NCBI GenBank assembly: GCA_964529415.1
Contig: CAZGWD010000006.1
Location: 124,001 to 188,000 of the forward strand
DNA length: 64,000 bases
Direction of reading: 5' to 3'
Source of the DNA: CAYMPH01 sp964529415
GTDB taxonomy: Bacteria; Spirochaetota; UBA4802; UBA5550
Shown here: positions 1-8,751 of the stretch, piece after piece
How positions within the stretch are numbered: position 1 is the first letter of the stretch
Layout of the letters: each line of letters begins with the position of its first letter
The notes under the pieces: model-generated
What the model saw: only the letters and a program-made list of their open reading frames with translations
Told to the model about the DNA's origin: nothing
Databases searched by the model: none
Made by a program: the position numbers and the translations under genes

Positions 1-16
1 TTTCAGGAGATTGAAT

Positions 17-637
17 ATGGTAATAGAGCAGATTTTAGTAACAGGTATGGCTGTTTTCTGCTATCTGATAGGGGATGAGAAAACCGGCGAAGCTGTACTT
101 GTTGATCCGGCCGGTGATTTTGATAGAATATTTGCCAAGGTTGAGCAGCATAATTTTAAAATAAAATATGTGATCAATACTCACGGGCATTTTGATCATA
201 CTTCTGGAAACGATTTTGTGATTAAAAAAACCGGTGCACAGCTTTTGATTCACGAAGCTGAATTGAAAGGCCTCGCAGGTTTTTCAAACAGGGTGATGAG
301 TTTTTTTATGGGCGGAAAAAGTTCTCCGGATCCGATGCTGCTTTTAAAGGACGGCGATGAAATAAGGCTCGGTGATATTGTTCTTAAAATCTTACATACT
401 CCGGGTCACACTGCAGGCGGAATATGCATATATGTTAAAGGAAATATTTTTACCGGAGATACTTTGTTTACAGAAGGAACAGGAAGGACAGATCTTCCCG
501 GAGGGTCTGACAGAGTGATTATGGAATCTATAAAAAATAAAATATTATCTCTGCCTGATGATACTGTTATATGGCCGGGCCATCACTACGGAAGGACTCC
601 TGCGTCAACTGTGAGAGAACAGAAAAGGTATTATTAG
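17..637 (+). CDS. Metallo-beta-lactamase-fold hydrolase (glyoxalase II-like)
   Basis: Single-domain MBL-fold protein of 206 residues, the size of the short YcbL/GloB-like hydrolases. The metal signature HGHFDH is at residues 56-61, followed by a GHTAGG loop, a GDTLF segment and a PGHHYG segment near the C-terminus, so all expected metal-ligand stretches are present. It probably hydrolyses a thioester or similar ester in the cytoplasm; no signal peptide is seen. I chose the ATG at 17 over the TTG at 11 because AGGAGA at 5-10 sits six bases before it. The substrate cannot be told from sequence. The gene lies close to the window edge, so upstream partners are unknown. Confidence 0.9.
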   Translation: MVIEQILVTGMAVFCYLIGDEKTGEAVLVDPAGDFDRIFAKVEQHNFKIKYVINTHGHFDHTSGNDFVIKKTGAQLLIHEAELKGLAGFSNRVMSFFMGGKSSPDPMLLLKDGDEIRLGDIVLKILHTPGHTAGGICIYVKGNIFTGDTLFTEGTGRTDLPGGSDRVIMESIKNKILSLPDDTVIWPGHHYGRTPASTVREQKRYY

Positions 638-700
638 ATAGTAGGCTCTAAAAAACAGGGTTTAATACAGGATGAAGAAAAATTACGCTGATTCAATACT

Positions 701-812
701 CTTCCCCCCCATCCCCCGGAGGGGGCGGCTAGAAGTAAAATACGAATTATCGAGGAATTGATGATTTATTTATCACGTGCCCCCTTGGGGGACAGGGGGC
801 TTGGACGAAAGA
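701..812. repeat. GC-rich inverted repeat made of two mini-hairpins
   Basis: Two arms rich in C and G runs lie about 60 bases apart: CCCCCATCCCCCGGAGGGGG near 707-728 and GCCCCCTTGGGGGACAGGGG near 780-800. Each arm folds on itself, and the arms are imperfect reverse complements of each other. A related arm recurs near 2783-2807. It looks like a short non-autonomous intergenic repeat. It fills most of the gap between the hydrolase and the cyclic-nucleotide-binding gene. Confidence 0.6.
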
Positions 813-872
813 ATTATTTTTTCCCTGGAATCATATACACTTTATAAATAAGAATTAGGAGCTTAATCTGCA

Positions 873-1334
873 ATGAAAGAATATCTTAAGCGAATAGGGT
901 TTTTCAACAGTTTTTCAGATGAGGAGCTTGATGATTTCAGCAATCTCGCTGAGGTGCTGCCGACTAAAGAAATGGAAATTATTATAAATGAAAACGAGGA
1001 GGGAAGGGGATTATATTTTATCGTAAGCGGTGATTTTGAAGTTCTGAAAAGAATCGAAGGCAAAAAGTATAAACGTCTTCAAAGTCTGGATGAGGGGGAT
1101 TTCTTCGGAGAAATGTCGATTCTAAACGATGAAAAACATTCAGCCTCAATAATTTCAAAAATAAAAGGAACCGTAATATTCATATCAAAAGAATCATTTG
1201 CTGATATGAGCCGCAATAATACTGGATTTTCGCTGAAAATAATGAAAGAACTTGCGACAATACTTTCAACACGGCTTCGCCGAATGAATCTCAAGTATGG
1301 AATGACACTGGCTCGTCTTGAAGCAGATTTTTAA
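873..1334 (+). CDS. Cyclic nucleotide-binding domain protein
   Basis: A 153-residue protein that is almost entirely one CRP-type cNMP-binding beta-barrel. Visible features are the opening helix (KEYLKRIGFFNSFSDEEL), the GLYFIVSGDFEV strand pair and the EGDFFGEMSIL phosphate-binding cassette near residues 72-83. The expected Arg of the cassette is not obvious (NDEKHSASI follows), so affinity for cAMP or cGMP is uncertain. There is no C-terminal helix-turn-helix, so it is not a transcription factor of the Crp type; it may be a stand-alone sensor. AGGAG at 856-860 is a distant ribosome-binding site. It converges on the next gene with only two bases between stops. Confidence 0.85.
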   Translation: MKEYLKRIGFFNSFSDEELDDFSNLAEVLPTKEMEIIINENEEGRGLYFIVSGDFEVLKRIEGKKYKRLQSLDEGDFFGEMSILNDEKHSASIISKIKGTVIFISKESFADMSRNNTGFSLKIMKELATILSTRLRRMNLKYGMTLARLEADF

Positions 1335-1336
1335 AT

Positions 1337-2260
1337 TTATTTTTCAATATATTTCATAAGCTCTTCTGCATACAGATCGCTATAGAAAGTTTTCATCTCC
1401 GGATTTTTTTCAGGCATATCTTTCATGTACGCCTTGTTTAATTTTTCAACCATCATTTTTCTTACTGCTTTTGAGGGATATTTCTGGGTATCTTTTTCGA
1501 TGAACATTTTTTCAAGCTGGTCAATTGTTTTGCCTTCAAGTCCCAGTTCCTTTTTTTTCTTTGCAAGATTTTCATTCTGCTTTGCCTGCTCAATTTGTGA
1601 TTCGCAGGAATTTATCATTGCCATAATGTAGAATTCTCTTTTGTCTTCAGGATATGCGTTGAAACTTGCAATTACAACATTCCGGCTTTCCTTTGTCTGT
1701 CCCGGACATTCCATTGAGAGATATTTTTCTTTCAGCCGTTCAAGATTGGATGAAGAGTCTTTAGGCAGCATTCCGGATGCAAAGGCGAGTATTTCCCCGC
1801 TTTCAACTGACAGGATTCTTAAATCAATATTATCAGCATCGGATTTTATTATAAGAACAAGCTGGGCGCCGGAAAGTTTGCCGAGCTCATTAATAGCGCT
1901 GCCCTCAACCATTCCTGTCTGCTGAAGAGTCATTTCATCTATTATTTTGTTCAACAATTCTCTTTCTACAATGCTGAACCTGCCGTCATCAAAAACAGTT
2001 TTGGTTACAGTATTTACAATAACTGCCGGAACTATATTTGATTTTTTATCAAGATCATTTCCTCTTACAACTGCAATCCTGAGGCTGCTTTTTCCCCTGT
2101 AGTTTTTAAGAAGTTCGTGTGTTTTATCTGCAATGAAATTTTCGGTTTGCGATGCTGATGCAGCTGCAATTGAATTTATTATAATCATCAGCGCATATAA
2201 AAAAATATATTTTCTGATAAAAAAATATACTGAATTTTTAGTTCCGGATTTTTTATTCAT
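1337..2260 (-). CDS. Exported FlgO/CsgG-like protein
   Basis: 307 residues with a long N-terminal hydrophobic segment (about residues 18-36) ending in small residues, so Sec export is likely; no lipobox Cys is seen. The region after it (residues about 45-160) has the pattern of FlgO/CsgG/LpoB-type domains: a helix, the RIAVVRGNDL strand, VTKTVFDDGRFSIVERELLNKIIDEM, and LGKLSGAQLVLIIKS. In CsgG/FlgO families this fold forms secretion pores or outer-membrane accessory proteins. The C-terminal half is Lys-rich and helical and I do not recognise it. AGGTGAT precedes the ATG. It is divergent from the M48/CHAT genes and shares an upstream motif with the minus-strand FecR-like gene. The family call is by pattern, not by alignment. 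Confidence 0.65.
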   Translation of the reverse strand: MNKKSGTKNSVYFFIRKYIFLYALMIIINSIAAASASQTENFIADKTHELLKNYRGKSSLRIAVVRGNDLDKKSNIVPAVIVNTVTKTVFDDGRFSIVERELLNKIIDEMTLQQTGMVEGSAINELGKLSGAQLVLIIKSDADNIDLRILSVESGEILAFASGMLPKDSSSNLERLKEKYLSMECPGQTKESRNVVIASFNAYPEDKREFYIMAMINSCESQIEQAKQNENLAKKKKELGLEGKTIDQLEKMFIEKDTQKYPSKAVRKMMVEKLNKAYMKDMPEKNPEMKTFYSDLYAEELMKYIEK

Positions 2261-2310
2261 AAATAATCACCTGTTTAATGTTTAATTGGAAAATTTAATA
2301 ATTTATTTAT

Positions 2311-2479
2311 TATAGCGATTAACGATTAAATTAGTTCTTTGTCATTCCAGCTGGAGCGGCAGCGGAATGCCGGAATCTCACAAAGAATATATTATATATG
2401 AGATTCCGGTATTTGCATGAATTGAAGCTGCAAAACCGGAATGACAGAAAATTGTTTAATCAAATCGTTAACTGCTATA
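2311..2479. mobile_element. MITE-like palindromic element, 169 bp
   Basis: The two ends are inverted repeats: the left end reads TATAGCGATTAACGATTAAA and the complement of the right end TATAGCAGTTAACGATTTGA. Similarity continues inward to GTCATTCC on both sides. Inside lies a second hairpin, CCGGAATCTCA paired with TGAGATTCCGG around an AT-rich loop. There is no coding capacity. The size, nested palindromes and TA-rich flanks fit a miniature inverted-repeat transposable element. Confidence 0.7.
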
Positions 2480-2502
2480 AAAATTATATTATTTTTTCAC
2501 TT

Positions 2503-2531
2503 AAAACAGTTGATGTCAAGTATTATAGTTG
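2503..2531 (-). promoter_or_regulatory. Shared upstream motif with a TTGACA box, upstream of the FlgO/CsgG-like gene
   Basis: AAAACAGTT, two bases, then TGTCAAGTATTATAGTTG. The same 18 bases, with AAAACAGTT in front, occur at 8574-8600. Read on the minus strand it contains a perfect TTGACA, with an AAAAAT hexamer 17 bases further on. It lies about 240 bases upstream of the FlgO/CsgG-like start and about 300 upstream of the divergent M48 gene. It could be a promoter or a protein-binding site. Confidence 0.5.
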
Positions 2532-2832
2532 CTGGAGTTTTGTATAAACAGAAGCGTTCATTTTAAACATTAAAGGCAAATTGAAATTTTTCATTCAGTC
2601 AGATTTTATTAATATAAAAAAAGATTGATATTTTATATTATCATGCTTCATTTTAAATAAATGAATTAAAATTCATTTCTGATTGTTGAGAAAACGATAT
2701 TCAATTATCTCCCCGTCCAGCTTCGACCGGGCTCAGTGCATCGACCAATGGGAGCGAAAGAATGGAGATAAAGTCCACTTTATGCCCCCTCCGGGGGAAT
2801 GGGGGCTGAATTTTTTTATTGGAGTAATTATT
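2532..2832. repeat. Non-coding leader with GC-rich repeat fragments
   Basis: The first 150 bases are AT-rich with nothing recognisable. From about 2700 to 2815 there is a stretch with different composition, including CCAGCTTCGACCGGGCTCAG and GCCCCCTCCGGGGGAATGGG. The latter is a copy of the arm seen near 780-800. The reading frame of the downstream M48 gene happens to stay open across it, which would add 50 spurious residues. I treat it as an intergenic repeat. Confidence 0.55.
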
Positions 2833-4770
2833 GTGAAAATTATCAGAATTTTATTTTTTCTTTTTATTACAGCTCAATTTATTCCAGCTCAAAGTATTTT
2901 TGCTGCGGATGATGAGGATTCTGTTTTATGGGACCATTTACAGAGAAGAAGCGAAGTATGGTTTAACGAATACAAGTCTCAAAATGGCGGAGAAACTCCG
3001 GCAGGAGACTGGAAGGAGCCGATAGATAAAGCATTTATCCGAATTGCAAAAGCCTCTGGCAGCAAGCCTTTCAATTTAATCTATTCTATAGTAAACAATA
3101 ATTCATTTAATGCATGCGCCCTTCCTGGCGGCCAATTTATAATTCACTCGGAGGTTTTAAAAGCGTTTGATAAATGGGCAGTTTCAGAAATGAATAAAGA
3201 TGGAAAAACAGGAAAGAAACGCGGGATTCAGTATTACAGGGAGAGGCTGATAGCGCCATTACTGGCTCATGAGCTCGCTCATAATTATAACAGGCATTCA
3301 TTTTATTCTATAAAAAAATACTGGTCATTGACCGGCGGAAGCAAAGATGAATTTTCAATCAAAATGACTGAGCATTCCAAATTTACTGAATTTGATGCTG
3401 ATATGACCGGTTATATGTTTTTAAAGAATGCCGGCTATGATACGAAAAGTATGCTCGATCTTCTTTCTTTTCTTAACGAAATCACACAGGAAAAGAAAAA
3501 AAATCCTGACATGAATATCAGTTATTTTTCAAGTCATCCTTCAGCTCATGAAAGGATAGCCGGATTCAACAGGAAAGGTGATGATTTCCATAAATGGGCT
3601 GCGAAGATGGATTTAACTTTTGAAAATATTCAGTTTGGAAGAAATCTTGAAGCAGGTATAATATTTATTGAAGAGTCTCTGAAAATATATCCGGAAAACA
3701 TTCACTTATTAAAAGCAATTGCTGCAGCAAAACATAAGCTATGGCTTTCGACAGTACCGGTTAAAAGTCAAAGACTCAGAGTGATAATTGGAATGCCTTC
3801 TTTCAGGGATGACATGGTTTCTAAAGGCAGAACAACAAGAGGCAGCGGAATCCCGGGAAATATATCTTATTATAATAATGCCAGGAAAGCTTATGAAACT
3901 GTTATGAATAAAGCTTTTGATCCAGAATTCAATTCATCCTATGCTGTACTGCTTGCATATTCACCAGATAAAGATGAAATGAAAAGAGCATTAGAAGTTT
4001 CAAATAAATCCGCTAAAAATCTTTCTACAATAATTACACTTTCAAATCTTGGCATGGCTTATTATCTCTGCGGAGAAAAAGATAAGGCGATGATAATGTA
4101 TAAGAAACTCGCATCTCATGTAAACACTGATTATATGAAACAGGCAGGGAATGCTGAAAAAGATTCTGCTGCTGCAGGCCAAATTGAAGATCTGAAAGAT
4201 TATATCAGCAAGTGCCAGATGCTGGATAAAAATTATGTATTTAACGATTACACTCCGGTTCTAAACCTCGCGATTTTACTTGATAATGAAGGCAATTCTG
4301 CTGAATCAAAATCCCTTTCGCATGAATATATCAATAGATATGATTCAAAGTCACAATGGGCTTTGTTTCTCTCGGAAAAAACCGGAGTGGAAATTCCAAA
4401 GCAGATTAAAACTGCTGCTTCACATTCTGTTTCGGGAATTAAGGCCGGAGATTCAATAAAAACTGTTTTGAAACTATGGAATAAACCTGCAAATATTGAA
4501 AGTGACAGCAGGAATGAAATCTGGTTCTACAGACAGAAAAATGTTTATCTGCTTGTGGATGGGGGATTTGTTATGCAGATAATGATAATATCAAAAGATG
4601 CTCCGCTTATAAATAATAAATTCGGTGTTGGTACTCCAATAAATAAGGTGGAGAAAATTTTAGGACCAGCCAAAAGTATATCAGGTGATTTTTATATATA
4701 TGGAGATGGATCGAATATTTTTGTAAGATATGTTCTCGGAATAGCTGATAAGATTATACTGGCGCAGTAA
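2833..4770 (+). CDS. Exported M48-family metalloprotease with C-terminal TPR and SmpA-like repeats
   Basis: 645 residues from a GTG preceded by GGAG eight bases upstream; a longer open frame exists but runs through repeat DNA. A signal peptide covers residues 1-24. The zinc-protease domain follows: the NACALPGG motif at 93-100, catalytic HELAH at 146-150, and a third ligand Glu in EFDAD near 186. These are the hallmarks of BepA/LoiP-type periplasmic M48 proteases. The middle (about 270-500) looks like TPR helices. The tail has two similar GxxxxxVxxxxGxP units resembling SmpA/OmlA repeats. It probably acts in the periplasm on envelope proteins. The CHAT protease gene starts 13 bases later, so the two are likely co-transcribed. 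Confidence 0.85.
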   Translation: MKIIRILFFLFITAQFIPAQSIFAADDEDSVLWDHLQRRSEVWFNEYKSQNGGETPAGDWKEPIDKAFIRIAKASGSKPFNLIYSIVNNNSFNACALPGGQFIIHSEVLKAFDKWAVSEMNKDGKTGKKRGIQYYRERLIAPLLAHELAHNYNRHSFYSIKKYWSLTGGSKDEFSIKMTEHSKFTEFDADMTGYMFLKNAGYDTKSMLDLLSFLNEITQEKKKNPDMNISYFSSHPSAHERIAGFNRKGDDFHKWAAKMDLTFENIQFGRNLEAGIIFIEESLKIYPENIHLLKAIAAAKHKLWLSTVPVKSQRLRVIIGMPSFRDDMVSKGRTTRGSGIPGNISYYNNARKAYETVMNKAFDPEFNSSYAVLLAYSPDKDEMKRALEVSNKSAKNLSTIITLSNLGMAYYLCGEKDKAMIMYKKLASHVNTDYMKQAGNAEKDSAAAGQIEDLKDYISKCQMLDKNYVFNDYTPVLNLAILLDNEGNSAESKSLSHEYINRYDSKSQWALFLSEKTGVEIPKQIKTAASHSVSGIKAGDSIKTVLKLWNKPANIESDSRNEIWFYRQKNVYLLVDGGFVMQIMIISKDAPLINNKFGVGTPINKVEKILGPAKSISGDFYIYGDGSNIFVRYVLGIADKIILAQ

Positions 4771-4783
4771 AAGGAATTAAATA

Positions 4784-7660
4784 ATGAATAAAAAAAAATT
4801 GATTCTGGCACTCATCTTTCTGGCAGTATCATTGACTTATGCCAATGCTGCAGAAAATTCCGAGGCTCTTTATATTGAAGGCAGACAATTATTCGAGATT
4901 AATAAAATTGAAGCAGCAAAAGAAAAATTTGAAAAGGCTGCTGAAATTGACCGGAAGGCCGGGGCAGGCAGCAAAAAAGATCTGGCAGTTTATCTCGGCT
5001 GGATCGGGAAATGCTATAAACAATTATCACAATACGACAGGGCGCTTGAATATTACAGGAAGTCACTTGCTATTAACGAAGAACTTGGAATTGGAATTGA
5101 AATTGCATTTGTTTCAAACAGCATAGGGCTTATTTATCATACTCTGGGGCAGCATGATCTTGCCCTGGATTATTTCAATAAAGCTCTCGCCTTGAAAGAA
5201 AAATTCGGTGAAAGAAATCATGTTGCCACGCAATTCAATAACATAGGGCTGGTATATCATTCAAAAGCGGATTATGACAGGGCGCTTGAATATTACAATA
5301 AGGCTCTCAAAATTAATGAAGAACTCGGAATTAAAGATCAGGTCGCCAATCAGTTAAACAATATTGGCCTGTTATATTATTATCTTGGAAAATATGATAT
5401 GGCTCTGGCAAATTATAATAAAGCTGTCAGGATCAATGAAGAGCTGGGATTGAAAGGCGATCTGGCATTTAATTTAAACAACATGGGAATGGTGTATAAT
5501 GCATGGGGACAATATGACAAGGCGATTTCGTATTACAGGCAGGCTCTGGTTATTGATAAAAAACTCGGCAGAAAAGATCAGATTGCAGCTGATTTAAATA
5601 ATATGGGTCAGGTTTTTTATTCATGGGGCCAATATAAAAAAGCGCTGGATTATTTTAAAACTGCACTTGATATAAATGACAAACTTGGAGCTAAAGATAA
5701 AGCAGCAGTTCATCTGAATAACATCGGACAGGCTTATTATGCGCTTGAGCAGTTTGACATGGCACTTGAGAATTATCAGAAAGCCCTGGCCATAAATGAA
5801 AAACTCGGAATAAAAAACGAAATAGCATCAAATTTAAATAATATCGGAATGATATTGAAGACACGCATGAACAATGATAAAGCCATGGAATATTTCACCA
5901 GGGCCATGAGCATCAATGAACAACTGGGTTTAAAAGTTGATGTAGCTGTGCAGCTGAATAACATAGGGCTTGTATATTTTTCCAAAGGTGATTTCAATAA
6001 AGCTCTGGAGTATTACAGAAAATCCCTGGCTATTGATGAAGAACTCAGAAAAAAAGATTCGATTGCAACTTCTTTAAATAACATTGGTGCAGCTTACTGG
6101 TGGCTGAAAGATTACAAAAATGCTGCTGATTTTTTAAACAGGGCGGTAAAAATTAAAGAAGAAATGCGTCTTACTGCAGCCGGAGCTGTCCGCAGGGATT
6201 ATTTTGCTTCAGAGCTCAGCACTTATGAATGGCTCATATCCACATATATACGCGACAACAAGCCTGCGCTCGCATTCAATAAAGTTGAATTGTCATCAGC
6301 AAAATATCTTATAGAAAAACTGGGCGAGAAAATAAATGAGAAATCGATTCGTATTGCGGATATAAATGAATATCAAAAAAAACTTCAATCCGGCTGTGCA
6401 ATAATCAGTTATTCAAGTATTACTCTGGATATACGAATTGCAAGAATTGTTGCTGATAAAAAAACAATATACTCAAGCGAGATCCAGGATCAGAATTTCA
6501 ATAAGGTAATTAAAAACAATTATATTGAAGTGATAAATTCAAACTATGAAAAGATGCGCGGTATCAGCATCAAGACTAAAAAGGATCATCCTATAGACGA
6601 ACATCCCGGGTATGAGTTTGATAAACTGATCAATTATTACAGATATCTTCTTTCCAGGCAGGATTTGACAGATAAAGAAAATGATTCATTAAAACAAATC
6701 AGCAAAGGCCTGTACAATCTTCTTTTCAGCGGTCTGGATAAACAGCTTGAAGGCAAAAGCGAGCTGATAATAATTCCAGGCGGCATACTTGCGCTGATAC
6801 CGTTTGAAACTCTCATAATGCCGGACGGCAGATATCTTGTTGAAAAATACAATATAAAGTACACACAGTCGCTCACTGTTTCTGAAATTCTTGATAAAAG
6901 AAAATATGATGATAAGAGAAAACCTCTGCTCGCTTTCGGCGGAGCTGTATATGATCGAATCAGCTATAAAAAAGATATGATAGAATCTGAAAAACAGCTG
7001 GATGATCTGAAAAATACAACTCTTGCTGCTTTAAGCAGAGGCGAAAGCATACGCAAGACATACGCATCATTAGGTTATCGCGAATGGGATAATCTGCCTG
7101 GAACATTGGCCGAGGTCAGGGCTATTGATAAGATAATAAAAAACAGCGAGTTATTTACCGGCGATAATGTTGATGAATCCGGAATAAAAATACTTTCATT
7201 AAAAGGGGAGTTGAAAAAATACAGAGTAATCCATTTTGCAACACATGGCCTTGTAGTTGCAGAATTTCCTGAACTTTCAGCTCTGGTGCTGTCTCAATAT
7301 AAAGAAGAAAAAAACGGGGAAGACGGATTTCTGCGCATGAATGAGATTGCTGCACTTGATCTCAATGCGGATTTCGTATGCCTTTCTGCCTGTGAAACCG
7401 GACTTGGAAAAATTTACGGCGGCGAAGGCGTTGTTGGTCTTACCCAGGCTTTTCTTCTTGCAGGAGCTAACGGGATGTCTGTATCACTCTGGCAGGTTGA
7501 TGATAAATCTACAATGGAATTCATGATTGGCATGTACAATCTTGTAAATGTAAAAAAAATAAATTACGATAAAGCTATTAACGAAATGAAAAGAAAATTT
7601 ATTAAAGGGAAATACCAGAGCCCGTTTTACTGGGCGCCATTTATTTATTATGGAAAATAA
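4784..7660 (+). CDS. Exported TPR-CHAT domain protein (caspase-like protease)
   Basis: 958 residues: signal peptide (1-22), about eleven TPR units of which ten are regular 40-residue repeats with the signature NNIGxxY (about 60-470), then a CHAT peptidase domain (about 600-958). The catalytic pair is visible as His821 in HFATHGL and Cys870 in SACETG, followed by the GGEGVVGLTQAF and GANGMSVSLWQVDD segments. CHAT is a clan CD cysteine peptidase fold related to caspases and separase. The near-identical repeats also form a 120-bp tandem DNA repeat. It follows the M48 protease by 13 bases, so both are presumed periplasmic partners. The substrate is unknown. Confidence 0.9.
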   Translation: MNKKKLILALIFLAVSLTYANAAENSEALYIEGRQLFEINKIEAAKEKFEKAAEIDRKAGAGSKKDLAVYLGWIGKCYKQLSQYDRALEYYRKSLAINEELGIGIEIAFVSNSIGLIYHTLGQHDLALDYFNKALALKEKFGERNHVATQFNNIGLVYHSKADYDRALEYYNKALKINEELGIKDQVANQLNNIGLLYYYLGKYDMALANYNKAVRINEELGLKGDLAFNLNNMGMVYNAWGQYDKAISYYRQALVIDKKLGRKDQIAADLNNMGQVFYSWGQYKKALDYFKTALDINDKLGAKDKAAVHLNNIGQAYYALEQFDMALENYQKALAINEKLGIKNEIASNLNNIGMILKTRMNNDKAMEYFTRAMSINEQLGLKVDVAVQLNNIGLVYFSKGDFNKALEYYRKSLAIDEELRKKDSIATSLNNIGAAYWWLKDYKNAADFLNRAVKIKEEMRLTAAGAVRRDYFASELSTYEWLISTYIRDNKPALAFNKVELSSAKYLIEKLGEKINEKSIRIADINEYQKKLQSGCAIISYSSITLDIRIARIVADKKTIYSSEIQDQNFNKVIKNNYIEVINSNYEKMRGISIKTKKDHPIDEHPGYEFDKLINYYRYLLSRQDLTDKENDSLKQISKGLYNLLFSGLDKQLEGKSELIIIPGGILALIPFETLIMPDGRYLVEKYNIKYTQSLTVSEILDKRKYDDKRKPLLAFGGAVYDRISYKKDMIESEKQLDDLKNTTLAALSRGESIRKTYASLGYREWDNLPGTLAEVRAIDKIIKNSELFTGDNVDESGIKILSLKGELKKYRVIHFATHGLVVAEFPELSALVLSQYKEEKNGEDGFLRMNEIAALDLNADFVCLSACETGLGKIYGGEGVVGLTQAFLLAGANGMSVSLWQVDDKSTMEFMIGMYNLVNVKKINYDKAINEMKRKFIKGKYQSPFYWAPFIYYGK

Positions 7661-7663
7661 AAT

Positions 7664-8479
7664 TTATTCTTTTTCAGCGAGTGTTTTTATCATATCTTTG
7701 AAAGCTCCATTATTTGCATAGATAGAGAAATAGTCACTTGTATATTTCTTTTTCGATTTAACATCTCCGGTCAGATCAGAACACAGTGCAAGGCGTACCA
7801 GTATGATTTCCCTGTTCTCTGGGGCAAGCATGTCAGATTTATAATCGAGCGTCAAGTAATGGGTGAGGGCTTTAAAATAGTCAGCTTTCTTGAAATATAT
7901 TTCCGCAGCAATAAATTTTGCATTCTGTTTAACGCGGCCAGAAATATCCTGTTTTCCGATAATAGTTTCAAATAACTCAGCTGCTTTTGTGTAATCGCCC
8001 GCTTCATATGCTTCAGCAGCATATTTTAAATCTTTATCCAGAGAATCATTTTTATTTGTTTTTTTTGCGCCTCTCAGCTTTGTTTCAGGTGCAAATCCTC
8101 TTACAGCGAATACGAGAGTCTGTTTGGATCTTAGCGGGCTGCTTTTTGAAAGCTTATCTATCAAACCGGAAATTTCTTCGCTTTTTTTTATTTCTTTATT
8201 TATGGAATTTTCATTAATAATAAAATTTTTCGGGCCTGATATTCTCAGGTTGACTGTTCCATTGATTAAAATATTCACATTTGCATGCTCACCGATTTGA
8301 AATGAATCTCCATCATATAGCTGCATCTCTGATACAGGTGTAATTTTTTTGCTGTTTCTTTCTATGCTGACAGGCCCCACAAATAGAGATAACCTGGCAT
8401 TTATACCTGCGTATAAAGTATCTGTTAATATCAGGCTGGTGAAAAATACAATCAGCAATAATCTTAGATTTCTATTCAT
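7664..8479 (-). CDS. Exported FecR-like domain plus TPR protein
   Basis: 271 residues with a signal peptide (1-24). Residues about 28-90 follow the FecR-type beta pattern (LFVGPVSIERNSKKITP, DGDSFQIGEHANVNILINGT, LRISGP). Residues 150-260 are TPR-like helices (AAEAYEAGDYTKAAELFETI). It lacks the transmembrane and sigma-binding parts of classical FecR, so a signalling role is not implied; such domains also occur in exported scaffold proteins. AAGGA sits five bases before the start. It converges on the CHAT gene with three bases between stops, and it shares the TGTCAAGTATTATAGTTG motif with the FlgO/CsgG-like gene. Confidence 0.65.
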   Translation of the reverse strand: MNRNLRLLLIVFFTSLILTDTLYAGINARLSLFVGPVSIERNSKKITPVSEMQLYDGDSFQIGEHANVNILINGTVNLRISGPKNFIINENSINKEIKKSEEISGLIDKLSKSSPLRSKQTLVFAVRGFAPETKLRGAKKTNKNDSLDKDLKYAAEAYEAGDYTKAAELFETIIGKQDISGRVKQNAKFIAAEIYFKKADYFKALTHYLTLDYKSDMLAPENREIILVRLALCSDLTGDVKSKKKYTSDYFSIYANNGAFKDMIKTLAEKE

Positions 8480-8573
8480 GGATTCCTTCTGAACTCTTTA
8501 AACATTTATTCCATTTATTTTCATTTTACTGATATTTTTTTTAAATAAAAGCTTTTGATTTTTTAAATCTTAT

Positions 8574-8600
8574 AAAACAGTTTGTCAAGTATTATAGTTG
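8574..8600 (-). promoter_or_regulatory. Second copy of the shared TTGACA motif, upstream of the FecR-like gene
   Basis: AAAACAGTT followed directly by TGTCAAGTATTATAGTTG. On the minus strand this gives TTGACA, a 17-base spacer and TAAAAA, a plausible promoter about 95 bases upstream of the FecR-like start. The identity to 2503-2531 goes beyond -35/-10 consensus, so a common regulator is possible. Confidence 0.55.
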
Positions 8601-8751
8601 ATTTTATCTTATGACAAAATGTAATCTGCATTTGAATGCCAGCGGTACACCTTTAAAAGAAACAACTGGGTATTGTCTATGGTTTAAAATACAGAAGAAG
8701 TTTTTGAAACAGCTTTTAAAGAATATTATATCAGGATATTTATAAAAAACA

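Noticed and set aside
2683..2832. A longer start for the M48 protease adding 50 residues
   Set aside because: The added stretch is repeat DNA with GC-rich hairpins, and a proper ribosome-binding site plus signal peptide begin at GTG 2833.
2503..8600. An anti-phage (CHAT/gasdermin-type) defence island
   Set aside because: The CHAT protein and its neighbours are exported, no gasdermin or nucleotide-sensing effector is present, and the genes do not resemble known defence operons.
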